From NCBI GenBank assembly GCA_002396325.1, contig DGXM01000213.1, positions 1 through 8,593 on the forward strand: a stretch of DNA of 8,593 nt. Direction: 5' to 3'. Within the stretch, counting starts at the first letter, position 1; every line of letters begins with the position of its first letter. Positions 1 to 8,445 of this stretch are shown here, piece by piece. The DNA comes from Treponema sp. UBA4232. GTDB lineage: Bacteria; Spirochaetota; Spirochaetia; Treponematales; Treponemataceae. The notes under the pieces are model-generated. The model searched no databases, was not told the DNA's origin, and was given only the letters and a program-made list of their open reading frames with translations. Position numbers and translations under genes: made by a program.

Positions 1-1
1 C

Positions 2-2467
2 AAAGACTATCACACGGCAATAGACGATTACAACAAGGCACTTCTGAACGGCATTGTCAAAATCGCGGCTAAAATGGGAATCTCCGCAATTCAGTCATAC
101 CAGTCGGCGCAGATTTTTGAGGCGGTCGGAATCAGCACTCCGGTAATCGACACGTATTTCACGAACACCGTAAGCCGCGTTGGAGGCCTCACGCTCAAAG
201 AGATTGAAGATGACGTGAGCTTCCGTCACAACCAGGCCTTCGATCCGCTGGGACTCACTGTGAACACTCATCTCGATTCCGTTGGAAATCACAAACTTCG
301 GCGGGGTCCAACCTGCGAAGACCATCTTTACAGTCCAGAGACAATCATCGCACTTCAGCAGTCCTGTCAAAACGGCGACTACAAAAGATTCAAGGAATAC
401 ACCGCTTTGGTTGACTCCCGCGAACATCCTCACACCCTCCGTGCAATGCTGGATTTTTCTTTCCCGGAAGACGGCGGCATCCCTGTCGAGCAAGTGGAAA
501 AAGCTGAGGAAATCGTGAAAAGATTCAAGACCGGTGCAATGAGTTACGGATCCATTTCAGAAGAAGCACACAAATGCATGGCGGCGGCAATGAACCATCT
601 GCACGGAAAATCAAACTCCGGTGAAGGAGGAGAAAAACCGGAACGTCTTGGAACCGAATACAATTCCGCAATCAAACAGGTGGCTTCAGGAAGATTCGGC
701 GTAACGGAAGAGTATCTTTTGAGCGCACAGGAAATTCAAATCAAAATGGCACAGGGAGCAAAACCGGGAGAGGGAGGACATCTTCCAGGAAAAAAAGTAT
801 ATCCTTGGATTGCAGAAACAAGATACGCCACACCGGGTGTCTCTTTGATTTCACCGCCGCCGCACCACGACATTTATTCAATAGAAGATTTGGCCCAGCT
901 CATTTACGATTTGAAAAATGCAAACCGCGCGGCACGCATTTCTGTAAAGCTTGTAAGCGAGGCGGGAGTCGGAACGATTGCGGCCGGAGTTGCAAAAGCC
1001 GGAGCACAGGTGATTTTGATTTCAGGCCACGACGGAGGAACAGGAGCGGCTCCTATCTCTTCAATTCACCATGCAGGTCTTCCATGGGAACTCGGACTTG
1101 CAGAGACTCATCAGACACTGGTGCAGAACGGACTTAGATCAAAAGTGAGAATCGAAACCGACGGCAAGCTTATGAGCGGAAGAGATGTTGCAATTGCGGC
1201 TCTTCTTGGTGCCGAGGAATTCGGATTCGCAACCGCCCCTCTGATTACGATGGGATGTGCCATGATGCGTGTGTGCAATCTGGATACCTGTCCGTTCGGA
1301 GTCGCAACGCAAAACGAAACTCTCAGAAAACGCTTCAAGGGAAAACCCGAGTATGTTGAAAACTTTATGCTTTTCATTGCACAGGAACTCCGCGAGATTA
1401 TGGCGAAACTCGGCGTGAAGACTGTTGACGAACTTGTTGGACGAAGCGGCTTCCTGAAACTCAAAGACAAGCCGGCCGCAAGCAGAGCAGCACTTCTTGA
1501 TATGACACGCATCTTGCCGGAACACGAAAACGCAGTTCATTTCGAACCGGATCAGGTCTACGACTTCCATCTTGAAAAGACTGTTGACGAAAAGGAACTC
1601 CTTCCTGCTTTTGAACGCTACACAAAAAGGAACAAAGACGAAATTCCCGGAGAGACGGTGAATCTTCTTGGAAAAACTTTGGCCGTCCAAAGTACAGATA
1701 GATCTTTCGGAACAATCCTCGGAAGCGAAATACAGAAGAAGTACCGGGGAAATCTTTCGGACGACTCTTTCAAAGTCGAGTGTCACGGCGGCGGAGGTCA
1801 GTCTTTCGGCGCATTCATTCCTAAGGGACTTACGCTGCGTCTTACAGGAGATGCGAACGACTATTTCGGAAAAGGACTTTCGGGCGGAAAACTTTCGGTT
1901 CATCCGGATTCGAAGTTCAAGGGAAATGCCGGCGAAAACATCATCATCGGAAACGTTGCTCTTTTCGGAGCCACTGGCGGCGAGGCGTACATAAACGGAA
2001 TTGCCGGCGAAAGATTCTGCGTAAGAAATTCAGGGGCTGTTGCGGTGGTTGAAGGATGCGGAGACCACGGACTTGAATATATGACGGGAGGAACCGTTGT
2101 GATTCTGGGCCCCACCGGAAGAAATCTTGCTGCGGGTATGAGCGGAGGAACTGCCTACGTCTTCGATGAAAAACACGACCTTTACAAAAAAGTCAACAAG
2201 CAGATGATATCAATGGAAGAAATAAGCACGGAGCACGACAGACAGATTCTTCATCATCTTTTGGAAAAACATCTTGCGGAAACAGGCTCGAAGACTGCAA
2301 AAAAAATACTCGACGATTTTGACGGTGCAGTTCAGTATTTCAAGAAAATTATTCCGAACGACTTCAAAAAGATGGTTCAGGAAATTGCACGTGCCGAAAA
2401 GAACGGACTGACAAGAAATGAAGCGGTTATGGAAGCATTCAAAGTTGTGACCAAAGCCGCAGGCTGA
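2..2467 (+). CDS. gltB: Glutamate synthase large (alpha) subunit, C-terminal part; 5' end cut by window edge
   Basis: The reading frame is open from base 2 with no stop, so the ATG at 74 is internal and the true start lies left of the window. About 821 codons are present, against roughly 1,500 in the family, so the N-terminal glutamine amidotransferase domain and most of the central domain are missing. Visible parts in order: the end of the central domain (KMGIS...AQIFEAVG, about 71-142); the FMN-binding synthase domain from about 520 to 1440, with GEGGEKPER, PPPHHDIYS and GHDGGTGAAP motifs; a 3Fe-4S cysteine set C-x5-C-x4-C at 1256, 1274 and 1289; and the glycine-rich GXGXG beta-helix from about 1785 to 2170. 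The complex makes glutamate from 2-oxoglutarate and ammonia channelled from glutamine. It is followed after 41 bp by gltD, its partner, probably on the same transcript. No frameshift or missing key residue is seen. Confidence 0.97.
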   Translation, partial: KDYHTAIDDYNKALLNGIVKIAAKMGISAIQSYQSAQIFEAVGISTPVIDTYFTNTVSRVGGLTLKEIEDDVSFRHNQAFDPLGLTVNTHLDSVGNHKLRRGPTCEDHLYSPETIIALQQSCQNGDYKRFKEYTALVDSREHPHTLRAMLDFSFPEDGGIPVEQVEKAEEIVKRFKTGAMSYGSISEEAHKCMAAAMNHLHGKSNSGEGGEKPERLGTEYNSAIKQVASGRFGVTEEYLLSAQEIQIKMAQGAKPGEGGHLPGKKVYPWIAETRYATPGVSLISPPPHHDIYSIEDLAQLIYDLKNANRAARISVKLVSEAGVGTIAAGVAKAGAQVILISGHDGGTGAAPISSIHHAGLPWELGLAETHQTLVQNGLRSKVRIETDGKLMSGRDVAIAALLGAEEFGFATAPLITMGCAMMRVCNLDTCPFGVATQNETLRKRFKGKPEYVENFMLFIAQELREIMAKLGVKTVDELVGRSGFLKLKDKPAASRAALLDMTRILPEHENAVHFEPDQVYDFHLEKTVDEKELLPAFERYTKRNKDEIPGETVNLLGKTLAVQSTDRSFGTILGSEIQKKYRGNLSDDSFKVECHGGGGQSFGAFIPKGLTLRLTGDANDYFGKGLSGGKLSVHPDSKFKGNAGENIIIGNVALFGATGGEAYINGIAGERFCVRNSGAVAVVEGCGDHGLEYMTGGTVVILGPTGRNLAAGMSGGTAYVFDEKHDLYKKVNKQMISMEEISTEHDRQILHHLLEKHLAETGSKTAKKILDDFDGAVQYFKKIIPNDFKKMVQEIARAEKNGLTRNEAVMEAFKVVTKAAG

Positions 2468-2497
2468 CGTCAAGTGCAGTCTCACGGAATTTTTTAC

Positions 2498-2503
2498 AGG
2501 AGG
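2498..2503 (+). promoter_or_regulatory. gltD ribosome binding site
   Basis: A perfect AGGAGG lies 5 nt before the ATG at 2509. It fixes the gltD start and allows efficient independent initiation after the 41-nt gap from the gltB stop. No terminator hairpin is seen in that gap, which supports co-transcription of gltB and gltD. Confidence 0.85.
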
Positions 2504-2508
2504 AAATT

Positions 2509-4005
2509 ATGGGAAAACCAAGCGGATTTTTGGATTACGAACGGAATGAGAATACATTGATTTGCGTAGAGGACCGCATAAAAAACTTTGAGGAATTTCA
2601 CGAAGGCCTCAATCTTGAGGAAAGAAAAAAGCAGGCTGCAAGATGCATGAATTGCGGAGTGCCTATGTGCCAGAGTGCGATAAAGCTTTCTGGCATGGTC
2701 ACAGGATGTCCTCTTCACAATTTCATTCCCGAATGGAACGATGCGCTCTATAATGGTCAGTTCGACATGGCGGCATGGAGGCTTTTGAAGACTTCAAGTT
2801 TCCCGGAGTTCACAGGAAGAGTCTGTCCCGCGCTTTGCGAAAAGGCCTGCAACTGCGGAAGCGGGGAAGGGAGTGCTGTGACAATTCACGACAACGAACT
2901 TTACATAATCGAACATGCTTTTGCGACCGGCTATATGAAACCTCAGATTCCCAAAACCCGGAGCGGAAAAAAAGTGGCGGTCGTCGGGTCGGGGCCCTCG
3001 GGACTTGCGGTGGCGGATCTGCTCAACAGACGGGGACACAGCGTGACCGTATTTGAAAGGGAAGACAGAATCGGAGGACTTTTGATGTACGGAATTCCGA
3101 ATATGAAGCTTGACAAAAAAATCATCGACCGGCGTGTTTGTCTTATGACGGAAGAAGGAGTCGAGTTTGTCACGAATGCTGATGTGGGAAAAAACACCGA
3201 TGCAAAAAAAATTCTTGAAGAATACGATGCCGTTGCTCTGTGCTGCGGTGCGAAAAAAGCGAGACCTCTTTCAGTTTCCGGTGCCGATGCGGAAGGAGTT
3301 CTCTTTGCAGTGGACTGGCTCACTTCGGTGACGAAGGCATTGCTGGAATCAAATGCCAAGGACACATCGTTCGGAGAAAGACTCTCGTTTAATCCCAAAG
3401 GAAAAAATGTCGTCATCGTTGGCGGTGGAGATACGGGAAATGACTGCACGGGTTCCTGCATAAGACTCGGATGCAAATCGGTGACACAGCTTGAGATGAT
3501 GGGGGAGCCTCCTCACGAAAGAGCCGCAGACAATCCGTGGCCCGAATGGCCCAAAGTGCTGAAGGTCGATTACGGAGCACAGGAATCAATGGAAGTGTTC
3601 GGAAAGGATCCGCGGATCTACAAGACAACCGTAAAAGAAATCTACAAAAAGGACGGAAAAATCTGCGGCATAAAAACGGTCAAAGTTGAATTCCGCATGG
3701 TGGATGGAAAACGCACTCTCTGTGAAATTGAAGGAAGTGAAAAGGATTTGCCATGCGACCTTCTGTTGATTGCCGCAGGATTCCTTGGGGCGGAGGATTA
3801 TACGGCAAATGCCTTCGGTGTTCAGATGGGGCCGAGAAGCACGGTTGCAACTGAGTCTGCGGATGTTTATGCCGCTTCGGTACCGAAAGTCTTTACTGCC
3901 GGAGACATGCACAGAGGACAGTCGCTCGTTGTGTGGGCCATCGCCGAGGGAAGGGCCTGTGCACGGGCAATAGATGAATATCTTATGGGATACTCAAACC
4001 TGTAG
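2509..4005 (+). CDS. gltD: Glutamate synthase small (beta) subunit, NAD(P)H-dependent
   Basis: This 498-residue protein has the usual length for the small subunit, which passes electrons from NAD(P)H through FAD and Fe-S clusters to the large subunit. The N-terminal domain has two cysteine groups for 4Fe-4S clusters: C46, C49, C54, C67 and C106, C110, C114, C116 (GRVCPALCEKAC). An FAD-binding Rossmann motif GSGPSG lies at residues 160-165, and a nucleotide-binding GGGDTGND at 305-312 marks the NAD(P)H domain. DNPWPEWP (341-348), typical of GltD, follows, and the C-terminal FAD motif is FTAGDMHRGQS (462-472). The start is supported by AGGAGG 5 nt upstream. Related proteins of this fold (archaeal NfnB/GltA-like subunits, dihydropyrimidine dehydrogenase N-terminus) share these motifs, but placement directly after gltB makes GltD by far the best call. 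The choice of NADPH over NADH is not settled by reading. Confidence 0.97.
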   Translation: MGKPSGFLDYERNENTLICVEDRIKNFEEFHEGLNLEERKKQAARCMNCGVPMCQSAIKLSGMVTGCPLHNFIPEWNDALYNGQFDMAAWRLLKTSSFPEFTGRVCPALCEKACNCGSGEGSAVTIHDNELYIIEHAFATGYMKPQIPKTRSGKKVAVVGSGPSGLAVADLLNRRGHSVTVFEREDRIGGLLMYGIPNMKLDKKIIDRRVCLMTEEGVEFVTNADVGKNTDAKKILEEYDAVALCCGAKKARPLSVSGADAEGVLFAVDWLTSVTKALLESNAKDTSFGERLSFNPKGKNVVIVGGGDTGNDCTGSCIRLGCKSVTQLEMMGEPPHERAADNPWPEWPKVLKVDYGAQESMEVFGKDPRIYKTTVKEIYKKDGKICGIKTVKVEFRMVDGKRTLCEIEGSEKDLPCDLLLIAAGFLGAEDYTANAFGVQMGPRSTVATESADVYAASVPKVFTAGDMHRGQSLVVWAIAEGRACARAIDEYLMGYSNL

Positions 4006-4055
4006 AAAAAATGCAACCGTAAACTTCGCCTGATTTTTGCGCTTGCAGCCAAAAT

Positions 4056-4107
4056 AAAAAAATCCATGTACCGCACGAAGTTGTTTCGTTGATGCATGGA
4101 TTTTTTT
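4056..4107. terminator. Bidirectional intrinsic terminator between convergent gltD and carB
   Basis: A perfect 13-bp inverted repeat pairs 4056-4068 (A7 then TCCATG) with 4095-4107 (CATGGA then T7). An inner stem ACGAA/TTCGT (4075-4079 with 4085-4089) closes a 5-nt loop. The A-tract on one side and T-tract on the other give a U-rich tail in either direction of transcription. It lies 51 bp past the gltD stop and 22 bp past the carB stop, so it should end both units. The rest of 4006-4128 shows no open gene or other clear signal. Confidence 0.85.
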
Positions 4108-4128
4108 CATAAGAATCTGTCATCAGTA

Positions 4129-7100
4129 TCAGTCTTCGTCAATCGTGGAAACTGGAAGAGTCATTTCCTCAAGCACATCAAGCAGAAGTCTTACGGTATC
4201 AAGTGAAGTGAACATTGTGACTCCGTTTTGAATTGCGGTCGCGCGTATTGCAACTCCGTCCTGATAATGTATGCCCGACATAATTGCCCTGGTGCAGATA
4301 AGATAACTCACGTGTCCCTGCCGCAGTGTGTCCAGAATCTCTTCGCTGCCTTCGGACATCTTCCCGCGCACTCTTGTTTTCACTCCATGCTCTCGAAGGA
4401 ATACAGCGGTTCCGGTTGTTGCTTCGATATTGAATCCCATTTGATAAAAACGTCTCACCAGAGGCAGGGCTTCTTCTTTGTCCTCATCGGCAAGTGTCAC
4501 GAGCACCGTTCCGTAATTCTGCATTTTCATTCCGCTTGCAATCATCGCCTTGTATGCGGCTCTGTGAATCTTCACGTCGTAACCGATTGCTTCTCCCGTC
4601 GATTTCATTTCAGGCGAAAGATAGGCATCGACACCGTTGAGTTTTGCAAACGAGAATACCGGCACCTTCACATAATAGCGTTTTCTTTCCTTCGGGTAGA
4701 TTTCGTTTATCCCCTGTTCACGAAGACTCTTTCCAAGTGCCACAAGGGTCGCAATGTCTGCAAGAGAATATCCGGTGGCCTTTGAAAGGAATGGTACGGT
4801 TCTGGAGCTTCTGGGATTCACTTCGATGATAAACACTCTTTCGTCTTTGTCAACGATGAACTGAATGTTGTAAAGTCCGCGGATGCCGATTCCAAGACCA
4901 AGCCGCTGCGTGTAGTCGATTATCGTCTTCCTCACTTTCTCGCTTATGCTGTAGGCAGGATACACACTGATTGAATCCCCTGAATGAACTCCGGTTCTTT
5001 CCACAAGCTCCATAATGCCGGGAATGAAAACATCTTTTCCGTCGCAGATGGCATCAACCTCGACTTCTTTTCCCTTGATGTATTTGTCAACAAGCACGGG
5101 CTTGTCTTCATCAATTTCAACGGCAGTCTTAAGGTAGTGCGAAAGCTGTTCCTCCTTTGCGACAATCTGCATTGCCCTTCCGCCCAAAACAAAACTCGGT
5201 CTGACCAAAACAGGGAATCCGATTTTCTTTGCCGCTTCAATTCCGTCTTCAATGCTTGTCACAGCGGCTCCTTCGGGTTCGGGGATGTGCAAGTCCTCAA
5301 GGAGTTTTTCAAAGGCATCACGGTTTTCTGCTTTTTCGATTGCCGCACAATCCGTCCCTATAATCTTCACGCCTCGTTCCATCAAAGGTTCCGCAAGATT
5401 TATGGCAGTCTGTCCGCCCAAGGATGCAATCACGCCGATTGGTTTTTCAAGCTCCACAATCTCGCACACATCTTCCGGAGTGAGGGGCTCGAAATAAAGT
5501 TTGTCGGCAGTCGTGTAGTCAGTGGAAACAGTCTCAGGATTGTTGTTGATTATGATTGCCTCATACCCTGCCTCTCGGATTGTCTTCACTGCATGAACCG
5601 TGGAATAGTCGAACTCAACCCCCTGTCCGATTCTAATCGGACCTGCGCCGAGCATGATGACTTTCTTTCTGTCCTCAACATGCACTTCGTTTCCGCTGTC
5701 GTATGTGGAATAAAAATACGGAATGTAGCTGTTGAATTCCGATGCACAGGAATCAATCATCTTGTAAACCGGAGTGATCGCATATTTTTTTCTGAGATCC
5801 CAGACGTCCTTTTCCTTCATATTCCAAAGATGTGCAATGTAGCTGTCGCTGAATCCCATTTTTTTTGCGGAAAGCAATTCTTCCCTGCTGCCGGGATTTG
5901 CCTTCAGACTTTTTTCCTTGTCGACAATCTTCTGTATCTTGTTCAGGAAGAACATATCGATTTTGGTGATTCGGTGGATTTCCCTTGCGTTGGCACCGTT
6001 CTGTCCGCTTTCATCCCTCCAAAGCAGTTCGGCAATGGCATAGAGGCGGTCGTCGGTTCCTTTCTCGATATAATCCCTGAGTTCCTCTGAAGTGAATGTG
6101 TCGAACTTCCTTACGTAAATGTGTGAGATTCCAAGCTCAAGACTTCGAATCGCCTTCAAGAGACTTTCCTCGAAACAGCGGCCCACACTCATCACTTCAC
6201 CGGTCGCCTTCATCTGTGTGCCGAGTCTGTTCGATGCATCGGCGAATTTGTCGAACGGGAAACGTGGCATTTTGGTGACCACATAATCCAATGCAGGCTC
6301 AAAAGAGGCCGGGCTGTTTGCAAGACGAATTTCATCAAGATGCATTCCCACGCACACTTTTGCGGAAACACGGGCAATCGGATATCCGCTGGCTTTTGAC
6401 GCAAGTGCCGACGAACGGGAAACACGGGGATTCACTTCAATCAGATAATACTGGAATGAATCGGGGTCGAGCGCAAACTGAACATTGCATCCTCCATGAA
6501 TCTTCAAGGCACGGATGATTTTAAGCGCACTGTTGCGGAGCATCTGGTATTCGCGGTTTGTGAGTGTCTGCGAGGGACAGACGACAATCGAATCTCCGGT
6601 ATGGATTCCCACGGGATCAAGATTTTCCATATTGCAGACGGCAATCGCAGTGTCATTTGCATCGCGCATCACCTCGTACTCAATCTCCTTGAATCCCTTT
6701 ATGCTTTTTTCCACCAGTACCTGATGCACGGGAGACAAGGCAAGGGCGTTTTTCATTGTCTCAACAAGTTCTTCCTCGTCGTCAACAAAACCGCCGCCTG
6801 TTCCGCCGAGAGTGAACGCAGGACGGAGCACAAGTGGATAACCGATTTCCTTTGCGGCTGAAACGGCTTCTTCAATGGAAGTCGCAATCTTAGAGGGCAG
6901 CACCGGTTCCCCAAGACGGATGCAGAGTTCTTTGAAAAGCTCACGGTCCTCTGCCATCTCTATGCTTTCAGAACTCGTGCCCAAAAGCTCAACGTTGCAC
7001 TCGCGGAGAATTCCCTTTTTCTCAAGCTGCATCGCAAGGTTAAGTCCCGTCTGTCCTCCGATTCCGGGGATGATTGCGTCGGGGCGTTCATAGCGGATGA

Positions 7101-7329
7101 TTCTTGCAATGAACTCAAGCGTGAGAGGCTCCATGTAAACTTTGTCTGCAATCGCGGTGTCCGTCATAATCGTGGCGGGATTCGAATTGCAAAGTATGAC
7201 TTCGTAACCTTCCTCCTTCAGCGCAAGGCAGGCCTGTGTTCCTGCGTAATCAAATTCTGCGGCCTGACCAATCACGATGGGACCTGAACCAATCACCATA
7301 ATTTTATGAATGTCTTCTCTCTTTGGCAT
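4129..7329 (-). CDS. carB: Carbamoyl-phosphate synthase, large (synthetase) subunit
   Basis: This 1,066-residue protein is near the E. coli length of 1,073. It makes carbamoyl phosphate from bicarbonate, ammonia delivered by CarA and two ATP, feeding pyrimidine and arginine synthesis. The two homologous halves are clear: GSGPIVIGQAAEFDY at residues 14-28 and GAGPIRIGQGVEFDY at 561-575; ATP-grasp glycine loops LGGTGGG (174-180) and LGGRAM (715-720); EVNPR at 298-302 and 836-840. The oligomerisation region is about 405-555, and the C-terminal MGS-like allosteric domain about 936-1066. E. coli ornithine-site residues H781 and E892 align with L775 and V889. UMP-site residues N1015 and T1017 align with C1012 and R1014, while T974, T977 and K993 are kept as T971, T974 and K990. 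The start is supported by GGGGGA just upstream, and carA ends 11 nt before it, giving a tightly coupled carAB operon. The frame is intact. Confidence 0.98.
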   Translation of the reverse strand: MPKREDIHKIMVIGSGPIVIGQAAEFDYAGTQACLALKEEGYEVILCNSNPATIMTDTAIADKVYMEPLTLEFIARIIRYERPDAIIPGIGGQTGLNLAMQLEKKGILRECNVELLGTSSESIEMAEDRELFKELCIRLGEPVLPSKIATSIEEAVSAAKEIGYPLVLRPAFTLGGTGGGFVDDEEELVETMKNALALSPVHQVLVEKSIKGFKEIEYEVMRDANDTAIAVCNMENLDPVGIHTGDSIVVCPSQTLTNREYQMLRNSALKIIRALKIHGGCNVQFALDPDSFQYYLIEVNPRVSRSSALASKASGYPIARVSAKVCVGMHLDEIRLANSPASFEPALDYVVTKMPRFPFDKFADASNRLGTQMKATGEVMSVGRCFEESLLKAIRSLELGISHIYVRKFDTFTSEELRDYIEKGTDDRLYAIAELLWRDESGQNGANAREIHRITKIDMFFLNKIQKIVDKEKSLKANPGSREELLSAKKMGFSDSYIAHLWNMKEKDVWDLRKKYAITPVYKMIDSCASEFNSYIPYFYSTYDSGNEVHVEDRKKVIMLGAGPIRIGQGVEFDYSTVHAVKTIREAGYEAIIINNNPETVSTDYTTADKLYFEPLTPEDVCEIVELEKPIGVIASLGGQTAINLAEPLMERGVKIIGTDCAAIEKAENRDAFEKLLEDLHIPEPEGAAVTSIEDGIEAAKKIGFPVLVRPSFVLGGRAMQIVAKEEQLSHYLKTAVEIDEDKPVLVDKYIKGKEVEVDAICDGKDVFIPGIMELVERTGVHSGDSISVYPAYSISEKVRKTIIDYTQRLGLGIGIRGLYNIQFIVDKDERVFIIEVNPRSSRTVPFLSKATGYSLADIATLVALGKSLREQGINEIYPKERKRYYVKVPVFSFAKLNGVDAYLSPEMKSTGEAIGYDVKIHRAAYKAMIASGMKMQNYGTVLVTLADEDKEEALPLVRRFYQMGFNIEATTGTAVFLREHGVKTRVRGKMSEGSEEILDTLRQGHVSYLICTRAIMSGIHYQDGVAIRATAIQNGVTMFTSLDTVRLLLDVLEEMTLPVSTIDED

Positions 7330-7334
7330 AATCT

Positions 7335-7340
7335 TCCCCC
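7335..7340 (-). promoter_or_regulatory. carB ribosome binding site abutting the carA stop codon
   Basis: On the - strand the junction reads TAA-GGGGGA-AGATT-ATG. The purine-rich Shine-Dalgarno begins at the base right after the carA stop and sits 5 nt from the carB ATG. This spacing suggests that ribosomes finishing carA can re-initiate on carB, keeping the two subunits in balance. Confidence 0.7.
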
Positions 7341-8423
7341 TTACTTTCTGCCGTCTTCCATCAAATCAACAAACGAATCAAAAAGGCGTGCACTGTCTTC
7401 TGGCCCGGGCATACTTTCGGGATGATACTGAACGCTGAAGATTTTGTTTTCCAAATCAGCAATTCCTTCGACCGTTCCGTCGAGAATGTTTCTATGGGTT
7501 ACTGAAAGTCCTGTTCCTTCGAGTGAGTTTTCGTCCACCGCATAGGAATGATTTTGCGATGTGATTTCGATTTTTCCGGTAAGAAGATTTTTCACGGGAT
7601 GATTTCCGCCGTGATGACCGAATTTCATTTTGTAGGTTTTTGCCCCGTATGAGAGAGCGATGATTTGGTTTCCAAGGCAGATTCCGAACATCGGGATTTT
7701 TCCGCGCATGGATTTTACGGTTGCAATCACTTCGGGCACATCGGTTGGATCGCCGGGGCCGTTTGAAAGCATGATTCCGTCAGGATTCAACGAAAGGATT
7801 TTTTCCGCGCTTGTGTTCCATGGCACAACCGTAACAGTGCATCCACGCATGTTCAGATTCGTGATTATCGATTTTTTCACGCCGCAGTCAATCAGCACGA
7901 CTCTTCTTTTTTCATTTTGCGCCCGGGAAACCCATGCCGTTTTTGTGCTGACCCTGCTTACAGCGTTGTGCGGTATTTCCGCTTTCGAGAGTGTTTCCAA
8001 CGCGGATGAAAGATCCGTTTCCGCATTTGTAATCAGGATTTTCCGGCTTCCCTGGTCCCGGATTATTCTGGTGAGTTCCCTTGTGTCTACTCCGCTTATG
8101 CCGGGGATTTTGAACTGCTCCATTACGGAGGAAAGTGTTTTTGTGCTCCTGAAATTGGACGGGCTGTCGTTGTACTCATGTACAATCAGTGCGCCAATCG
8201 TCGGCATTTTGCTTTCATAGTCGTCGTCCGCCATGCCGTAATTTCCAATCAGCGGATAAGTCATCACCACTGCCTGATCCGTGTAGGACGGATCCGAAAG
8301 AATCTCCTGGTATCCTGCCATGCATGTGTTGAAGATGAGTTCCGCCGTTACATCCGCTCCGCAGCCGAAGCCTGTTCCGTAAAACTCCCTGCCGTCCTGC
8401 AAAACAATTTTCCTGTCTTCCAT
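7341..8423 (-). CDS. carA: Carbamoyl-phosphate synthase, small (glutaminase) subunit
   Basis: This 360-residue protein hydrolyses glutamine and passes ammonia to CarB. The N-terminal CarA-specific domain (about 1-150) includes LIFNTCMAGYQE (29-40), DPSY (44-47) and YPLIGNYG (56-63). The class I glutamine amidotransferase domain (about 173-355) has LSNGPGDP (219-226), the nucleophile C249 in FGICLGNQ, TSQNHSYAVD (288-297) and the H334/E336 pair in YHPES. The usual CLGHQ is CLGNQ here (N252). I chose the ATG at 8423 because AGAGG lies 5 nt upstream and the protein then begins like other CarA proteins (RKIVLQDGREFYG). An in-frame TTG at 8447 would add 8 residues but lies within the leader beside a U-tract and has no good ribosome binding site. 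carB follows 11 nt downstream. Transcription probably starts from the promoter at 8522-8551 and passes through a leader terminator. Confidence 0.97.
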   Translation of the reverse strand: MEDRKIVLQDGREFYGTGFGCGADVTAELIFNTCMAGYQEILSDPSYTDQAVVMTYPLIGNYGMADDDYESKMPTIGALIVHEYNDSPSNFRSTKTLSSVMEQFKIPGISGVDTRELTRIIRDQGSRKILITNAETDLSSALETLSKAEIPHNAVSRVSTKTAWVSRAQNEKRRVVLIDCGVKKSIITNLNMRGCTVTVVPWNTSAEKILSLNPDGIMLSNGPGDPTDVPEVIATVKSMRGKIPMFGICLGNQIIALSYGAKTYKMKFGHHGGNHPVKNLLTGKIEITSQNHSYAVDENSLEGTGLSVTHRNILDGTVEGIADLENKIFSVQYHPESMPGPEDSARLFDSFVDLMEDGRK

Positions 8424-8435
8424 TATGACCTCTTC
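8424..8435 (-). repeat. 12-nt direct repeat, copy 2 (over carA Shine-Dalgarno)
   Basis: GAAGAGGTCATA on the - strand, ending directly at the carA ATG. It matches copy 1 at 8499-8510 exactly over 12 nt, and the flanking bases differ. Confidence 0.8.
8429..8433 (-). promoter_or_regulatory. carA ribosome binding site
   Basis: AGAGG on the - strand lies 5 nt before the carA ATG and decides the start at 8423 over the upstream TTG. It lies inside the second copy of a 12-nt repeat whose first copy forms the 5' arm of the leader terminator, so the 3' arm of that terminator is complementary to it. Confidence 0.75.
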
Positions 8436-8445
8436 TGTTTGTAGC

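Noticed and set aside
1139..1903. 254-codon open frame on the - strand
   Set aside because: Antisense shadow of gltB, which is clearly coding here (3Fe-4S and GXGXG regions); no recognisable domain.
4984..6090. Long open frame (368 codons) on the + strand
   Set aside because: It lies fully antisense to carB, whose - strand frame has all family motifs; the antisense product is rich in Phe, Cys and His in a pattern typical of a reverse-strand shadow, and no ribosome binding site or family motif is seen.
7660..8220. 186-codon open frame on the + strand
   Set aside because: Antisense shadow of carA; no independent coding evidence.
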